64,000 bases of DNA from a bacterium D16-36 (lineage in GTDB: Bacteria > Bacillota > Clostridia > Lachnospirales > Lachnospiraceae): contig RAYF01000038.1 in assembly GCA_003611745.1 (NCBI GenBank), positions 1 through 64,000 of the forward strand, in the 5' to 3' direction. The notes beneath the pieces are model-generated. The model had not been told where the DNA came from. It did not search any database and saw only the letters and a list, made by a program, of their open reading frames with translations. This document shows positions 1 through 8,270 of the stretch, piece after piece. The position numbers and the translations under genes were made by a program. How positions within the stretch are numbered: position 1 is the first letter of the stretch; each line of letters begins with the position of its first letter.

Positions 1-347
1 AGGGTTTACCCCTCCGTGGTGGAGGGTAGCCGCCTTGGCCCTATGGTTTTCCCATGCCGATAATATACCATATTTTTCCGGCCCGGACAAGGGCAAAGCC
101 GGATTAACCCACCCAGTTGGGTTAATCTGGTACAATTTTTTTGTGAAAAATAAATGCTTTTTATACGTATATAAACATGTAGAAGAAAGATTACTGGTAA
201 CAAACTGGTAACAAAAAAGTGGCTGAGAGCCTATAAAATATAAGGATTTTTTGTATCCGTCTTAAGATTTGATTAAATAAAACATAAGAATTATGAATAA
301 TGAAGAAATCAAAAAAGAACCATCAATAGACAGTCCTTAACAAATAG
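1..347. other. left-edge region without a supported gene
   Basis: No reading frame here resembles a known protein. One forward frame stays open from the window edge to about 203 but has no visible start and no recognisable motif. The region lies at the 3' side of tRNA-Lys, a favourite integration point for tyrosine-recombinase elements, and contains an 11-bp tandem repeat at 193-214. It may be the end of an integrated element, but no integrase is visible. Confidence 0.3.
193..214. repeat. 11-bp tandem direct repeat near tRNA-Lys
   Basis: ACTGGTAACAA occurs twice, back to back, at 193-203 and 204-214. Short direct repeats beside the 3' end of a tRNA gene can be integrase arm-binding sites. 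That role is inferred; only the repeat itself is seen. Confidence 0.6.
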
Positions 348-420
348 TGCGCGATCAGGGGTTCGAACCCTGGACACCCTGATTAAGAGTCAGGTGCTCT
401 GCCAGCTGAGCTAATCGCGC
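348..420 (-). tRNA. tRNA-Lys(CTT)
   Basis: The reverse strand folds as a full cloverleaf. The acceptor stem GCGCGAT pairs with ATCGCGC, there is a D-arm, and the anticodon arm CCTGA/TCAGG carries loop CTCTTAA (anticodon CTT). A standard T-arm with GGTTCGAACC follows. The discriminator is A, and CCA is not encoded. Confidence 0.95.
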
Positions 421-632
421 TTATCTTTAATGTTTTAACAACAACATTAGTATTATAACAAAAAATCGAAAAAAAAGCAAGTACTTTTTGAAATTAAATT
501 TCGTTTAAGGATAATAGCAAAAGGCGCTTATATAGTTTTTTAACTGTATAAAACGGAAAAATTTTTCGCAGCCTCGTGCGATATGGTAGATATTCCTTAT
601 GCGTCGTATCTGCCTCCTTATAAACTGAAATT

Positions 633-1133
633 TTAAATCTTCTCCACGGGCACAGCGGTTCTTGCCCCCGTTTCTGCTTCTGCACCCATCCCCAATACTG
701 GAGCCTTATCAGACCTTTTCCAACCAAATTGTTCAAAAGGGTAGTTTTCAATAGCCTCATTCAAAATCTCGATGGCTATTGAAAAATTATTCTGATCTTC
801 AAAGGGCATCCCATTAAAATATAGATATGTACAAGGTGGAAGTTCTGCAATTTCGTATCCGTCAGGGAGTGGTTTGTCATACTCCAATGGAACTTCAACA
901 AAAAATGCATTGCCGCTTGTTTCAGGCCTAATTAGGCTCTTTGGCAAACGACCGCCTGCACCTGTATCAAATGCTTCGGGAATACTCTTAAAATAGCCTT
1001 CCCATTCGCATCCGACTTCTTCGCAAGCGGAAAAATAATCAGTTGCAGTTATATGTCGCAAAAAAATCAACTTTCGTGCTGGACGCTCAACTACCGTAAC
1101 TGTGACGACTTTTGATACTTTCTCTTTTTCCAT
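633..1133 (-). CDS. GyrI-like / AraC effector-binding domain protein
   Basis: This 166-residue protein probably binds a small ligand in the cytoplasm. After a short charged N-terminus it shows the GyrI-like pattern: a strand ending in RHITATDYF, a helix, a strand with FFVEVPLEYDKPLPDGYEI, then the signature ELPPCTYLYFNG followed by a helix. This is the fold found at the C-terminus of many AraC-type regulators and as stand-alone proteins. No DNA-binding domain is present, so it is either a stand-alone ligand binder or a separated regulator half. A GAAGGTG ribosome site lies 7 bases before the ATG. A solitary AraC HTH domain occurs at 51938, but it is far away and no link can be shown. The family call rests on pattern, not on a search. 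Confidence 0.55.
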   Translation of the reverse strand: MEKEKVSKVVTVTVVERPARKLIFLRHITATDYFSACEEVGCEWEGYFKSIPEAFDTGAGGRLPKSLIRPETSGNAFFVEVPLEYDKPLPDGYEIAELPPCTYLYFNGMPFEDQNNFSIAIEILNEAIENYPFEQFGWKRSDKAPVLGMGAEAETGARTAVPVEKI

Positions 1134-1362
1134 TGAGTTAACACCTTCTTTCGGTATATTATATAATAGGTTATTTCTTATTTCAAATAATCTCTTAAAT
1201 TCAAACTTGTTATTGCATTAAAAGCATATCACAAAGGCGTGAAAATTTCTATATACTGTTGCTTATTTGTACAAATAGCAGCGTATAAATGTAACATTTC
1301 TATTATTGACATAAAATGAAATGTTTAAAAACAATTATAGTGATATTATAAATCTGTATTGT

Positions 1363-1390
1363 TTGACACATTCCATTATTGTGTTATTAT
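1363..1390 (+). promoter_or_regulatory. sigma-70 type promoter of the aminotransferase gene
   Basis: TTGACA (1363-1368), a 16-base spacer and TATTAT (1385-1390). It lies about 120 bases before the start at 1521 and implies a long untranslated leader. It also rules out starts upstream of it. Confidence 0.65.
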
Positions 1391-1520
1391 TGTTTTAGGA
1401 AAAATAAAATTGCAAGCTGAGATGAGGGTATCTCCGAATTCAGATTCAAACAAGTTTGTAAGCCGGGGAGTTATCCAATCAAGCGAAATCGCCAGTATAT
1501 TTATAGGAGGATGGATTAGG

Positions 1521-2708
1521 ATGATAGCAAAGAGAATGCTAAAGTATGTGGAGGGGAGTTCTGTTACCAGGGCAATGTTTGAGGAGGGGAAACGTCTGGC
1601 GGCTCTTTACGGGGCGGAGAATGTGTTTGATTTCAGCCTTGGGAATCCGAGTGTAGAACCTCCGGAAGCAGTTAAGGAAGCGATTTTGATGGTTTTAGAT
1701 GAAGTCCACCCCGGTAAAGTGCATGGCTATATGAATAATGCAGGGCATGAGGAGGTACGGGATGCAATTGCAAAGTCATTGAACCGGAAGTTTGGTACGG
1801 ATTTTAATGAGATGAATATTATCATGACAGTTGGGGCGGCAGGCGGACTGAATGTTATTTTGAAGACAATTTTAGATGTTGGGGACGAGGTGATAGCGTT
1901 TGCCCCATATTTTGGGGAATATAATAATTATGTGGCTAATTTTGATGGGACAATGGTGGTCGTACCGCCAAATATCCCGAGTTTTCAGCCGGATTTAGAG
2001 AGATTTGCGGAAAAGATTACAGCAAGGACAAAGGCTGTTATTGTAAATACGCCAAATAATCCTACAGGTGTAGTGTATTCAAAAGAGACTATCCGGAAGA
2101 TGGCAGGAATTTTAGAGGATAAGCAGAAGGAATTTGGTACGGATATTTATTTAATTGCAGATGAGCCGTATCGTGAATTGGCTTACGATGGTGTGGAAGT
2201 TCCTTATCTGACAAAATATTATAACAATACTATCGTAGGTTATTCCTACAGCAAGTCTTTGTCCCTGCCGGGGGAGCGGATTGGATATCTTGTGATACCA
2301 AAGGAAGTGGATGATTTTGATAATCTGGTCAATGCAGCAACAATTGCAACAAGGATTCTGGGGTTTGTCAATGCGCCGTCACTGCAGCAGCTCGCGGTGG
2401 CAGAGTGTCTGGACGAGACTACAGACATTGCTGCATATGATGCGAACCGAAAACTTTTGTATCATAAATTAACAGAGCTTGGTTTTGAGTGCACGAAGCC
2501 AGAGGGGGCATTTTATATGTGGGTGAAGGCACTTGGTGACGATGATAGTGCCTTTGTGGCAAAGGCAAAAGAGTTTAACCTGCTTCTGGTACCGGGCAGT
2601 GCATTTATGTGCCCCGGATATGTGAGGATTGCGTATTGTGTGGAAGAAGGCATGTTAAAACGTTCCTTTGGGGCATTTGAGAAATTGGCGCAAAGTTATG
2701 GGATTTAG
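1521..2708 (+). CDS. class I/II PLP-dependent aminotransferase (AspC/PatA-like)
   Basis: This 395-residue fold-type I aminotransferase should move an amino group between an amino acid and a 2-oxo acid. Visible landmarks are FSLGNPSVEPP near the N-terminus, NTPNNPTG in the middle, ADEPYRELAYDG, and SYSKSLSLPGERIGYL, which contains the Schiff-base lysine. A conserved arginine region near the C-terminus (GYVRIAYC) should bind the substrate carboxylate. The ATG at 1521 has a perfect AGGAGG site ten bases upstream. The frame is open further back, but that stretch holds the promoter and has no ribosome site. An AAACGCAT hairpin follows the gene. The exact substrate cannot be read from the sequence. 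Confidence 0.88.
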   Translation: MIAKRMLKYVEGSSVTRAMFEEGKRLAALYGAENVFDFSLGNPSVEPPEAVKEAILMVLDEVHPGKVHGYMNNAGHEEVRDAIAKSLNRKFGTDFNEMNIIMTVGAAGGLNVILKTILDVGDEVIAFAPYFGEYNNYVANFDGTMVVVPPNIPSFQPDLERFAEKITARTKAVIVNTPNNPTGVVYSKETIRKMAGILEDKQKEFGTDIYLIADEPYRELAYDGVEVPYLTKYYNNTIVGYSYSKSLSLPGERIGYLVIPKEVDDFDNLVNAATIATRILGFVNAPSLQQLAVAECLDETTDIAAYDANRKLLYHKLTELGFECTKPEGAFYMWVKALGDDDSAFVAKAKEFNLLLVPGSAFMCPGYVRIAYCVEEGMLKRSFGAFEKLAQSYGI

Positions 2709-2749
2709 AAGTTTTGCGGCATATTGGCCAGATCTATGTCTAATATAGT

Positions 2750-2772
2750 AAACGCATGTATTTTATGCGTTT
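2750..2772 (+). terminator. hairpin after the aminotransferase gene
   Basis: AAACGCAT, a 7-base loop and ATGCGTTT form an 8-bp stem ending in T residues, in the 136-bp gap before the hisC-like gene. The T tract is short, so termination may be partial. Confidence 0.45.
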
Positions 2773-2844
2773 ATTATAGCTGTTTAAAGGGGTGCCGAAG
2801 GCATTTGGAATATAAAAAAGTAAATCGAAGAAATGAGGAGAGTT

Positions 2845-3912
2845 ATGAGCAGTTGGAGAGATAATTTAAGAAAAATTGACCCATATGTACCGGGTGAGCA
2901 GCCGGATTTTCCGGATATGATTAAACTGAATACAAATGAAAATCCTTATCCACCGTCACCGAGGGTGCGTGAAGTTCTGGATCATTATAACGAAAGCAAG
3001 CTTCGGCTGTATCCGGATCCAAATTCGGCGGTTTTGGTTCAGGCAATTGCTGATTACAATAAAGTAAAGAGCAGTCAGGTTTTTGTGGGGGTTGGCTCGG
3101 ATGATGTGCTCGCCATTGCATTTATGGCATTTTTTAACTCGGATAAACCGATTCTATTTCCGGATATTACATATTCTTTTTATGATGTCTGGGCGGAATT
3201 GTTTCGGATACCATATGAACAGATTCCGCTGGATGATAAGTTTGAGTTGGTTCCTGCTGATTATTATCGGGAAAATGGCGGTGTTGTGATTGCGAATCCA
3301 AATGCGCCGACAGGGGTTGCGCAGAGTATAGACGCTTTAGAAGATATAATAAGGAATAATCAGGATGTGGTGGTTATTATAGATGAAGCTTATGTGGACT
3401 TTAGCTCCCAGACCGCCTTGGAGTTGATTCACAAATATGATAATGTTTTGGTTGTCCAGACATATTCAAAATCCCGTTCCCTTGCTGGAATGAGGATAGG
3501 GCACGCGTTTGGAAGCGAGGAACTGATTGCCGCCATGAGCGATGTGAGGTTCTCCTTTAACAGCTATCCTATGACAAGGCTCTCTGTCGAAATAGGTGCT
3601 GCAGCTATCAAAGATGTGGAATATTTTGAGCAGACAAAAAGGCAGGTGATAGCAACCCGTGAGTGGGTTAAAAAGGAACTTCTGTGCCTTGGGTTTACTT
3701 TTGGGGATTCCATGACGAATTTCATTTTTGCGAGCCACGCCAGAGTTCCGGCACAGGTTATATTTGACGGGCTGCGCGAAAAACATATCTTTGTACGCCA
3801 TTTTTCTGCAAAGAGGATTGAAAACTACCTCCGTATATCTATAGGGACTGAGGAGGAGATGAGGCGTTTTTTGGAAGCGACAGCAGCAATAATAGAAGAA
3901 TATCAGGGGTGA
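2845..3912 (+). CDS. hisC: histidinol-phosphate aminotransferase-like protein (HisC family)
   Basis: This 355-residue PLP enzyme probably converts imidazole acetol phosphate and glutamate to histidinol phosphate, or acts on a related aromatic or phosphorylated substrate. The N-terminus has the family pattern WRDNLRKIDPYVPGEQP followed by IKLNTNENPYPPSP. Later landmarks are GSDDVL, NPNAPTGV, IIDEAYVDF and TYSKSRSLAGMRIGHA with the PLP lysine. The ATG at 2845 follows GAGGAG by four bases and is preferred to the ATG at 2833. No other histidine genes are nearby, so it may be an orphan hisC or a paralogue with another substrate. A small membrane-anchored protein gene starts one base after its stop. 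Confidence 0.82.
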   Translation: MSSWRDNLRKIDPYVPGEQPDFPDMIKLNTNENPYPPSPRVREVLDHYNESKLRLYPDPNSAVLVQAIADYNKVKSSQVFVGVGSDDVLAIAFMAFFNSDKPILFPDITYSFYDVWAELFRIPYEQIPLDDKFELVPADYYRENGGVVIANPNAPTGVAQSIDALEDIIRNNQDVVVIIDEAYVDFSSQTALELIHKYDNVLVVQTYSKSRSLAGMRIGHAFGSEELIAAMSDVRFSFNSYPMTRLSVEIGAAAIKDVEYFEQTKRQVIATREWVKKELLCLGFTFGDSMTNFIFASHARVPAQVIFDGLREKHIFVRHFSAKRIENYLRISIGTEEEMRRFLEATAAIIEEYQG

Positions 3913-3913
3913 T

Positions 3914-4285
3914 ATGGTGGAATATTTTGGATTATTTGCGTTTATGATTTGTATCTGGATTCTTTCTGGAGCTTCCCACCCGGCTAAGGTGAAAAAACTG
4001 CAGCGCAGGGTGGAGGCATTGGAGAGGAGAACAGGGCAAGGAGTGAAAGATAGCGAGAGTGAGGTGGTTCAGATGTCGAGATTGATTAAAGAATTAGAAG
4101 GCAAGTGGTGTATTATAGATTCCGATGATTTGGATGTGGAAAAGGTGCGTGTCTGCGATGTGGACGGGGAATGGGTGAAGGTAGAGTACAAGGAAGTACA
4201 GTACAAAAAAGGCGCTCCAGAGAAGGTAAAGACGAAGCTGATTCGTGTGGATTCTATTGACAGTGTGGAGATAGCAGAAGAATAG
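3914..4285 (+). CDS. small membrane-anchored protein with coiled coil and C-terminal beta domain
   Basis: This 123-residue protein has an N-terminal hydrophobic segment (about residues 5-20). A short coiled coil follows (VKKLQRRVEALERR, about 26-39), then a charged linker and a C-terminal soluble domain rich in alternating strands (GKWCIIDSDD, EWVKVEYKEV, KLIRVDSIDSVEI). I do not recognise a named function. The stop of the hisC-like gene and this ATG are separated by a single base, which suggests translational coupling, although the ribosome site (AGGGGTGAT) is modest. The C-terminal domain could be a small ligand- or nucleic-acid-binding beta barrel; this is a guess from strand pattern. Confidence 0.7.
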   Translation: MVEYFGLFAFMICIWILSGASHPAKVKKLQRRVEALERRTGQGVKDSESEVVQMSRLIKELEGKWCIIDSDDLDVEKVRVCDVDGEWVKVEYKEVQYKKGAPEKVKTKLIRVDSIDSVEIAEE

Positions 4286-4315
4286 GCAGTTGCAGAATGA
4301 TTTCCATTTAAGGGA

Positions 4316-4377
4316 CGTTCGTACAAAGGACTAAAGGACTAAGCTTTTTTGAGAAGAGCTTTGTCCACTGTACGACG
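4316..4377. terminator. imperfect long hairpin after the small-protein gene
   Basis: CGTTCGTACAAAGGAC near 4316 pairs, with interruptions, with GTCCACTGTACGACG ending at 4377. An inner AAGCT/AGCTT pair flanks a run of six T. It lies between the small-protein gene and the tRNA operon promoter, so a termination role is likely but the structure is irregular. Confidence 0.35.
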
Positions 4378-4425
4378 CGAATTTCCCGTAGAATGAAAAA
4401 AATGCAATAAATGTTAAAAAAGGTG

Positions 4426-4454
4426 TTGACATTATGGTGTAACTGTAATATAAT
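4426..4454 (+). promoter_or_regulatory. consensus promoter of the tRNA operon
   Basis: TTGACA (4426-4431), a 17-base spacer and TATAAT (4449-4454): a perfect sigma-70 type promoter placed about 50 bases before tRNA-Pro. Stable RNA operons in Firmicutes commonly use such promoters. Confidence 0.85.
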
Positions 4455-4502
4455 TCTACTTGCGTCGCAGATGAAAGACGAATGAAGAATGTTGGTTCGA
4501 TT

Positions 4503-4577
4503 CGGGGTGTGGCTCAGTTTGGCTAGAGTACCTGATTTGGGATCAGGGGGTCGCAGGTTCGAATCCTGTCACCCCGA
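4503..4577 (+). tRNA. tRNA-Pro(TGG)
   Basis: Cloverleaf with acceptor CGGGGTG/CACCCCG, an anticodon arm closed by CCTGA/TCAGG-type pairing around TTTGGGA (anticodon TGG), and T-arm GCAGGTTCGAATCCTGT. First gene of the five-tRNA operon; discriminator A, no encoded CCA. Confidence 0.95.
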
Positions 4578-4636
4578 TTAGCGGCGTTAATTAAATAGTG
4601 AGAAGCAGGTTACTTGGAGCTTCAATTTTGAGTTAT

Positions 4637-4707
4637 GCGGGTGTAGTTCAATGGTAGAACACCAGCCTTCCAAGCTGGATACGTGGGTTCGATTCCCATC
4701 ACCCGCT
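4637..4707 (+). tRNA. tRNA-Gly(TCC)
   Basis: Acceptor GCGGGTG/CACCCGC, anticodon stem CCAGC/GCTGG with loop CTTCCAA (anticodon TCC), and T-arm GTGGGTTCGATTCCCAT. It is a compact 71-base tRNA with a short D-arm, as is usual for glycine. Confidence 0.95.
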
Positions 4708-4714
4708 CTTATAC

Positions 4715-4788
4715 GTGCTAGTAGCTCAGTTGGATAGAGCAACGGCCTTCTAAGCCGTTTGTCGGGGGTTCGAATCCCTTCTGGCACG
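4715..4788 (+). tRNA. tRNA-Arg(TCT)
   Basis: Acceptor GTGCTAG/CTGGCAC, anticodon stem ACGGC/GCCGT around loop CTTCTAA (anticodon TCT), and a T-arm with GGGTTCGAATCCC. It follows tRNA-Gly by only seven bases. Discriminator G. Confidence 0.95.
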
Positions 4789-4847
4789 CTTTCAGTTTAG
4801 AGAGGTTTTCTAGGCTGGTTTTATGGCAATATGATGCAAATCATATG

Positions 4848-4921
4848 GTGGGTATAGCGCAGTTGGTTAGCGCGCCAGATTGTGGCTCTGGAGGCCCTGG
4901 GTTCGAATCCCAGTATCCACC
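4848..4921 (+). tRNA. tRNA-His(GTG)
   Basis: Acceptor GTGGGTA/TATCCAC, anticodon stem CCAGA/TCTGG with loop TTGTGGC (anticodon GTG), and T-arm CTGGGTTCGAATCCCAG. A G at 4847 can supply the extra G-1 of histidine tRNA, opposite the C discriminator. Confidence 0.95.
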
Positions 4922-4926
4922 CTTTT

Positions 4927-4961
4927 AATCCTTGTTATCAATTTGTAGCAGGGATTTTTTT
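4927..4961 (+). terminator. terminator after tRNA-His
   Basis: AATCCTTG pairs with CAGGGATT across a 14-base loop and is followed by a T run. It may attenuate transcription before tRNA-Gln. Confidence 0.65.
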
Positions 4962-5041
4962 ATAAAATAGAGTGTTGCCTGATTTTGGAGTAAGAAACAA
5001 TCTATCAGAGATGAAATCAAAGGCTATCTCTAAATAAATAT

Positions 5042-5113
5042 TGGGCTATCGCCAAGCGGTAAGGCACAGGACTTTGACTCCTGCACTCGTGGGTTCGAAT
5101 CCCGCTAGCCCAG
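5042..5113 (+). tRNA. tRNA-Gln(TTG)
   Basis: Acceptor TGGGCTA/TAGCCCA, anticodon stem CAGGA/TCCTG with loop CTTTGAC (anticodon TTG), and T-arm GTGGGTTCGAATCCCGC. It lies 120 bases beyond tRNA-His, past a terminator-like hairpin, so it may be a partly read-through member of the operon. Confidence 0.95.
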
Positions 5114-5115
5114 TT

Positions 5116-5161
5116 AAGGGAATCCCTTGTAAACATTGGTTTTATGAGGGATTCCTTTTTT
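5116..5161 (+). terminator. strong terminator after tRNA-Gln
   Basis: GGAATCCCT pairs with AGGGATTCC across a 19-base loop and is followed by six T. Confidence 0.8.
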
Positions 5162-5321
5162 GCTTTATAGGAAATTGCGATTTTTGAGGAGAAGAAAAAG
5201 AATGAGAGTTCACTAAACATATGTTAGATGAACTCTTGTCTGGGAATGACGGCAAGGCGACACGGTTTAGAAGATATAAAAACCTTCTACCCCAGTTTCG
5301 TCATTAAATAAGCCGTCTTTA

Positions 5322-5827
5322 TTATAAGAAATAATCCATGTCGAGAAGGCTATCCTCGCTCATGCGGCGAATGTCCTCGGATGTCATGCCTTCGGGTGGG
5401 TTATCCATATATTTTTTGCGTAGCATCTCTGCGTTTATTCTGCTTAAAGAACAAGCGTGAAATAGCGCTGTTTACAGCATGGAAGAGACAGTCAGGCAGG
5501 GAGCGGTCATTCAGGAAGAAATCGCGGGGCTGTTCATCAATGGTAAAAACACAGTGGCAGTGTGGGGCATTGACAAGCTTAAAGGACATGGAGGTAATGT
5601 GTTGCATGGCGTAGGGATTTCCACAGGTAGGGCAAAAATGGCTGTGGCAGCGGAAGGGAACGAATTTCGACTTTCCGCAATGAGGGCAGTCGAACATTGT
5701 CTCGCCAAAGGCGGGATCTCCACAGTTAATCATTTTTAGCCACGTTTTCGATGACAGAGTCACGGGGATATAGAATATAAATCATTTCTTCATAATGCTT
5801 TTTAAAAATATCTTGTAGTATGCTCAT
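5322..5827 (-). pseudogene. IS91-type transposase remnant (frameshifted and internally deleted)
   Basis: Three pieces of one transposase lie in different frames. The N-terminal piece starts at 5827 (MSILQDIFKKHYEEMIYIL), and its frame closes near 5735. The second piece carries the zinc-ribbon pattern CPHCGK...CHSHFCPTCGN typical of IS91-family replication-type transposases and ends at 5401 after about 95 residues. The third piece (DNPPEGMTSEDIRRMSED, then LLDMDYFL and stop at 5322) matches the usual C-terminus. The central catalytic region between pieces two and three is gone. The gene cannot make a working enzyme. It marks the left boundary of the degraded mobile islet. Confidence 0.75.
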
Positions 5828-5899
5828 AAGACTATTATGCAGGAAAAGGAAACAAAAAGAATCCCCTAATTCCCCCAGAGGCCGCTGAAAAACATTCTA

Positions 5900-6771
5900 T
5901 TTCTTAATATTGAATTTTTACCAAAAATGCATATAACTAAAGACATCACGTCTCTGTGGGTGTATACTGTATTTGCTAAGAAAACAATAACCCGCAAAGG
6001 ATGATGTCTTATAGAAAACAGTATATACCATTCAGACCTGTTTTACAATTGTTAAAAAAAATTAAGCTTGTGCCGTATTTTTCCACAAACGGCCATGAAG
6101 CATATCATGGACATACTGATATCCGCTTTTTCTGTTGGATACCGTGGAAAAACCATCGATTTTGAAAAATACAGCCCCTGCCACCGTACCACGGTTGCCC
6201 ATTTCCTCAGTAATGGAAAATGGGACGATGCCTGTCTGGAAGGCATACTTAAAAGTACCGTTGTTCAGTTCATTTAAAAGGAAGCCAGGCAGTCCGGAAA
6301 GCCTGTGTTCTGCATTGTGGACGACATCATCTCATCCAAAACAAAGCTTTCGTCACGGGCTCTGCACCCGATTGAAGATGCGTATTTCCATCAGTCCCAT
6401 CTCAAGGGAAACATGGATGTATCTATCTTTAAGTGCTTAGGAAATTTTGGATAAATATGTGGAACGGTGGCCGGTGGAGATATTTTTCCGTCAGTCCAAA
6501 AACAAACTGGCATTTGACAGATACCAGATCCGTTCCTCGAAAGGAATCCGGAGGTATTCGCTGCTAATGTCGCTGGCTCACCTGATTGCCTACACGGGAT
6601 GCGGTAAAACTATGTCCTTTGAGGACGGATATGCCTATATTTATAGCCATATCCGGAAAGAACGGCTCCGCTTCATCTACCTGTGCGGGGCAAGGCACGT
6701 CCTTTTTGAGGAAATTTTGGCTTTGGTGGCATAGATTTATTGTGCATTTTTCTAAATTTGCTCTTTTATAG
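5900..6771 (+). mobile_element. IS4-type element, copy 1, decayed
   Basis: The right end TAAATTTGCTCTTTTATAG at 6753-6771 is nearly identical to the end of copy 2 at 8998, which fixes this boundary. The left end near 5900 is less certain: an AAAATGCATATAA tract resembles the AAAATGCACAATAA next to the right end. The transposase inside is broken. Confidence 0.55.
6001..6734 (+). pseudogene. IS4-type DDE transposase, copy 1, broken
   Basis: The start at 6001 (MMSYRKQYIPFRPVLQLL) runs into a frameshift after about 47 residues, and the continuation lies in another frame (GYRGKTIDFEKYSPCHRTT). An in-frame TAA at 6276-6278 replaces the Y of VQFIY. Translation past it shows the first catalytic aspartates (FCIVDDIISSKTK), and then a large internal deletion. 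The last 95 codons carry the IS4 signature Y-x2-R-x3-E-x6-K (YVERWPVEIFFRQSK). At least three lesions mean no active enzyme. Copy 2 lies inverted at 8998-9655 with different lesions. Confidence 0.8.
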
Positions 6772-6863
6772 ATATGAATTTATTAAGTAGAGCATAAATT
6801 ATGTGCATCCTATTATGTTATTGAGAACCAGTAATATGATAGGATGTAACTAATTTACTGTGG

Positions 6864-7171
6864 CTACTTTGAAATATTGTCGTAATTCTGTAAATTGTGG
6901 TAGATGGCATCGACATAAACCATGTCATCCTGTATACGATAGAGCATAAAGTAATTATGACGTTTAAAGTGTATTGTACGGTATCCAAGGTCACGAAGTC
7001 TAGGGTCGCATAGTTTTAACCCACTAGCCATGTAAGAAAGTCGTTCTATCGTATTCTCCATATCGTTCGTAACACTAATTGTAGCTTGTTCATTTTTAAG
7101 TTCATAGAGGAGATAATAGGTAATGTTTCTAAAATCCAGCTGAGTCCGGCTAAGACAACTTTAAATCCCAT
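6864..7171 (-). pseudogene. RelE/ParE-type toxin with a one-base frameshift
   Basis: An ATG at 7171 overlaps the end of the antitoxin gene and begins MGFKVVL, then the frame is lost. One base out of step, the next frame reads SRTQLDFRNITYYLLYELK and continues to the stop at 6864, through YRTIHFKRHNYFMLYRI and DMVYVDAIYHN. These are typical ribosome-dependent RelE/ParE endonuclease strands. The span is 308 bases; one added base near 7145-7152 would restore 103 codons, the normal family length. As it stands, only a 65-residue piece starting at the ATG at 7061 could be made, without the N-terminal third. Confidence 0.7.
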
Positions 7172-7421
7172 ATTCTGCTCTAAGTTCGGCAAGGAATTCA
7201 CCAGCATTCTGATAATTCCTCTCTGCTGCCTGTTGCCTGGAAGTTTCTAAATCTCTATAGATATCTTCCCGTGATTTTGGCGGCAAAAATTTACCAACAG
7301 CTTCATCAGCTGTTTCAAGTTCGCGACGTTTGGAAAGTTTCTTCGTAAAATTCTGAATTTTAATCAAATCAGCTTCTGGAAGAGTTTGCATCATAGAAAT
7401 TGTATTTTGGAGAGTACTCAT
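7161..7421 (-). CDS. antitoxin of a RelB-type toxin-antitoxin pair
   Basis: This 86-residue protein should form the antitoxin half with the downstream RelE-type gene, neutralising the toxin and repressing its own promoter. It is mostly helical and charged. An N-terminal helical region (LPEADLIKIQNFTKKLSKRR) is followed by a flexible linker (LPPKSREDIYRDL) and a C-terminal helix (AERNYQNAGEFLAEL) that would wrap the toxin. The ATG has an AGGAGG site. The toxin ATG overlaps the last codons. Because the toxin is frameshifted, the antitoxin may now be an orphan. Confidence 0.7.
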   Translation of the reverse strand: MSTLQNTISMMQTLPEADLIKIQNFTKKLSKRRELETADEAVGKFLPPKSREDIYRDLETSRQQAAERNYQNAGEFLAELRAEYGI

Positions 7422-7562
7422 TTTAATCTCCTCCTCTCATATTTAAAACATCTATCATGGATGGGTGTTGGTATGCATAACTTCATCTAACTTTATTATA
7501 ACATCTTATGAGCTAAATATAACTAGTATTTTAAGAAAAAACTGGTTGTAGATTTTCCCTTA

Positions 7563-7594
7563 AAAAGCCCACGGGATCAATCCCGCAGGCTTTT
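7563..7594. terminator. bidirectional terminator
   Basis: AAAAGCC.CGGGAT pairs with ATCCCG.GGCTTTT, giving a strong hairpin with A and T tracts on both sides. It separates the toxin-antitoxin promoter region from the recombinase remnant. Confidence 0.75.
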
Positions 7595-7655
7595 AATACA
7601 TAAGTTACTCACAGCCAGGCTGTGCATTGTTAAAGTGCTATTATGTTGTTTTATT

Positions 7656-8160
7656 TTATCCCTTTTTGTTTTTTGGCATTTGTATCGGAATTCTCGTCCT
7701 ATCCCGGAACAGGAATTCCAATTTTTTATTAGCATATATGGTCACGGATTCAATCATAGAGTTCCATAAATCATCGTCGAACTCATCTAGAATATCCCCA
7801 CATTCCCGCAGCTCATCCAGACAACGGCGGATTTGCTAGTTCCTTCCCGATTGCCTTAGAATCTCTTTTTGTATAGCCTCGATTTCCTCCTCGGCCTTTT
7901 TACATTCTGTATCCAGTTTAGAAAAGTGCCGGTTGTATTTCTCTTGGTCTTGGATTTGCTTTGTGTTTTCTTCCATATAAAGGCAGAGATTTATTCATCG
8001 GATGGCTGTGTTTATTTTGAGCTTCAGCTAGTTGCCTTTCTAATTTGCTGGTATCAGCGAGCAACGGCATCATTTCCTCAAACCGGGCAATATACTGTTC
8101 CTTATTGCCCAGCATCCGGTTAAATGCTTCCACGAATGCTGCTTTGGAGGAAAAGTGCAA
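7656..8160 (-). pseudogene. C-terminal remnant of a large serine recombinase
   Basis: The reverse strand reads KAAFVEAFNRMLGNKEQY, then FEEMMPLLADTSKLERQLAEAQ. This is the coiled-coil zone of Tn4451/TndX-type large serine recombinases. A frameshift near 7985 follows, then ENTKQIQDQEKYNRHFSKL and an in-frame TAG near 7838. The remainder reads LRECGDILDEFDDDLWNS, MIESVTIYANKKLEF and RDRTRIPIQMPKNKKG to the stop at 7656. The catalytic N-terminal serine domain and the DNA-binding zinc domain are missing. It is dead, but it shows that a conjugative or mobilisable transposon once sat here. Confidence 0.7.
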
Positions 8161-8270
8161 TTATTCTATTGATGTGAATACAGAATAGGTATAATATGTA
8201 TTCAGGGAAGACAGCCATCTTAATATGTCACAATGGATAAAAAGTATTTTTTTGAAAGGGGGAAAGAGCT

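Noticed and set aside
494-760. 88-codon reverse frame overlapping the GyrI-like gene
   Set aside because: It crosses the end of a better-supported gene in another frame, has no ribosome site and no family pattern.
1359-1520. 54 extra N-terminal codons for the first aminotransferase
   Set aside because: The stretch contains the promoter and lacks a ribosome site; the start at 1521 has a perfect one and fits the family length.
7627-8123. Forward frames over the recombinase remnant
   Set aside because: They are antisense shadows of a recognisable reverse-strand recombinase fragment.
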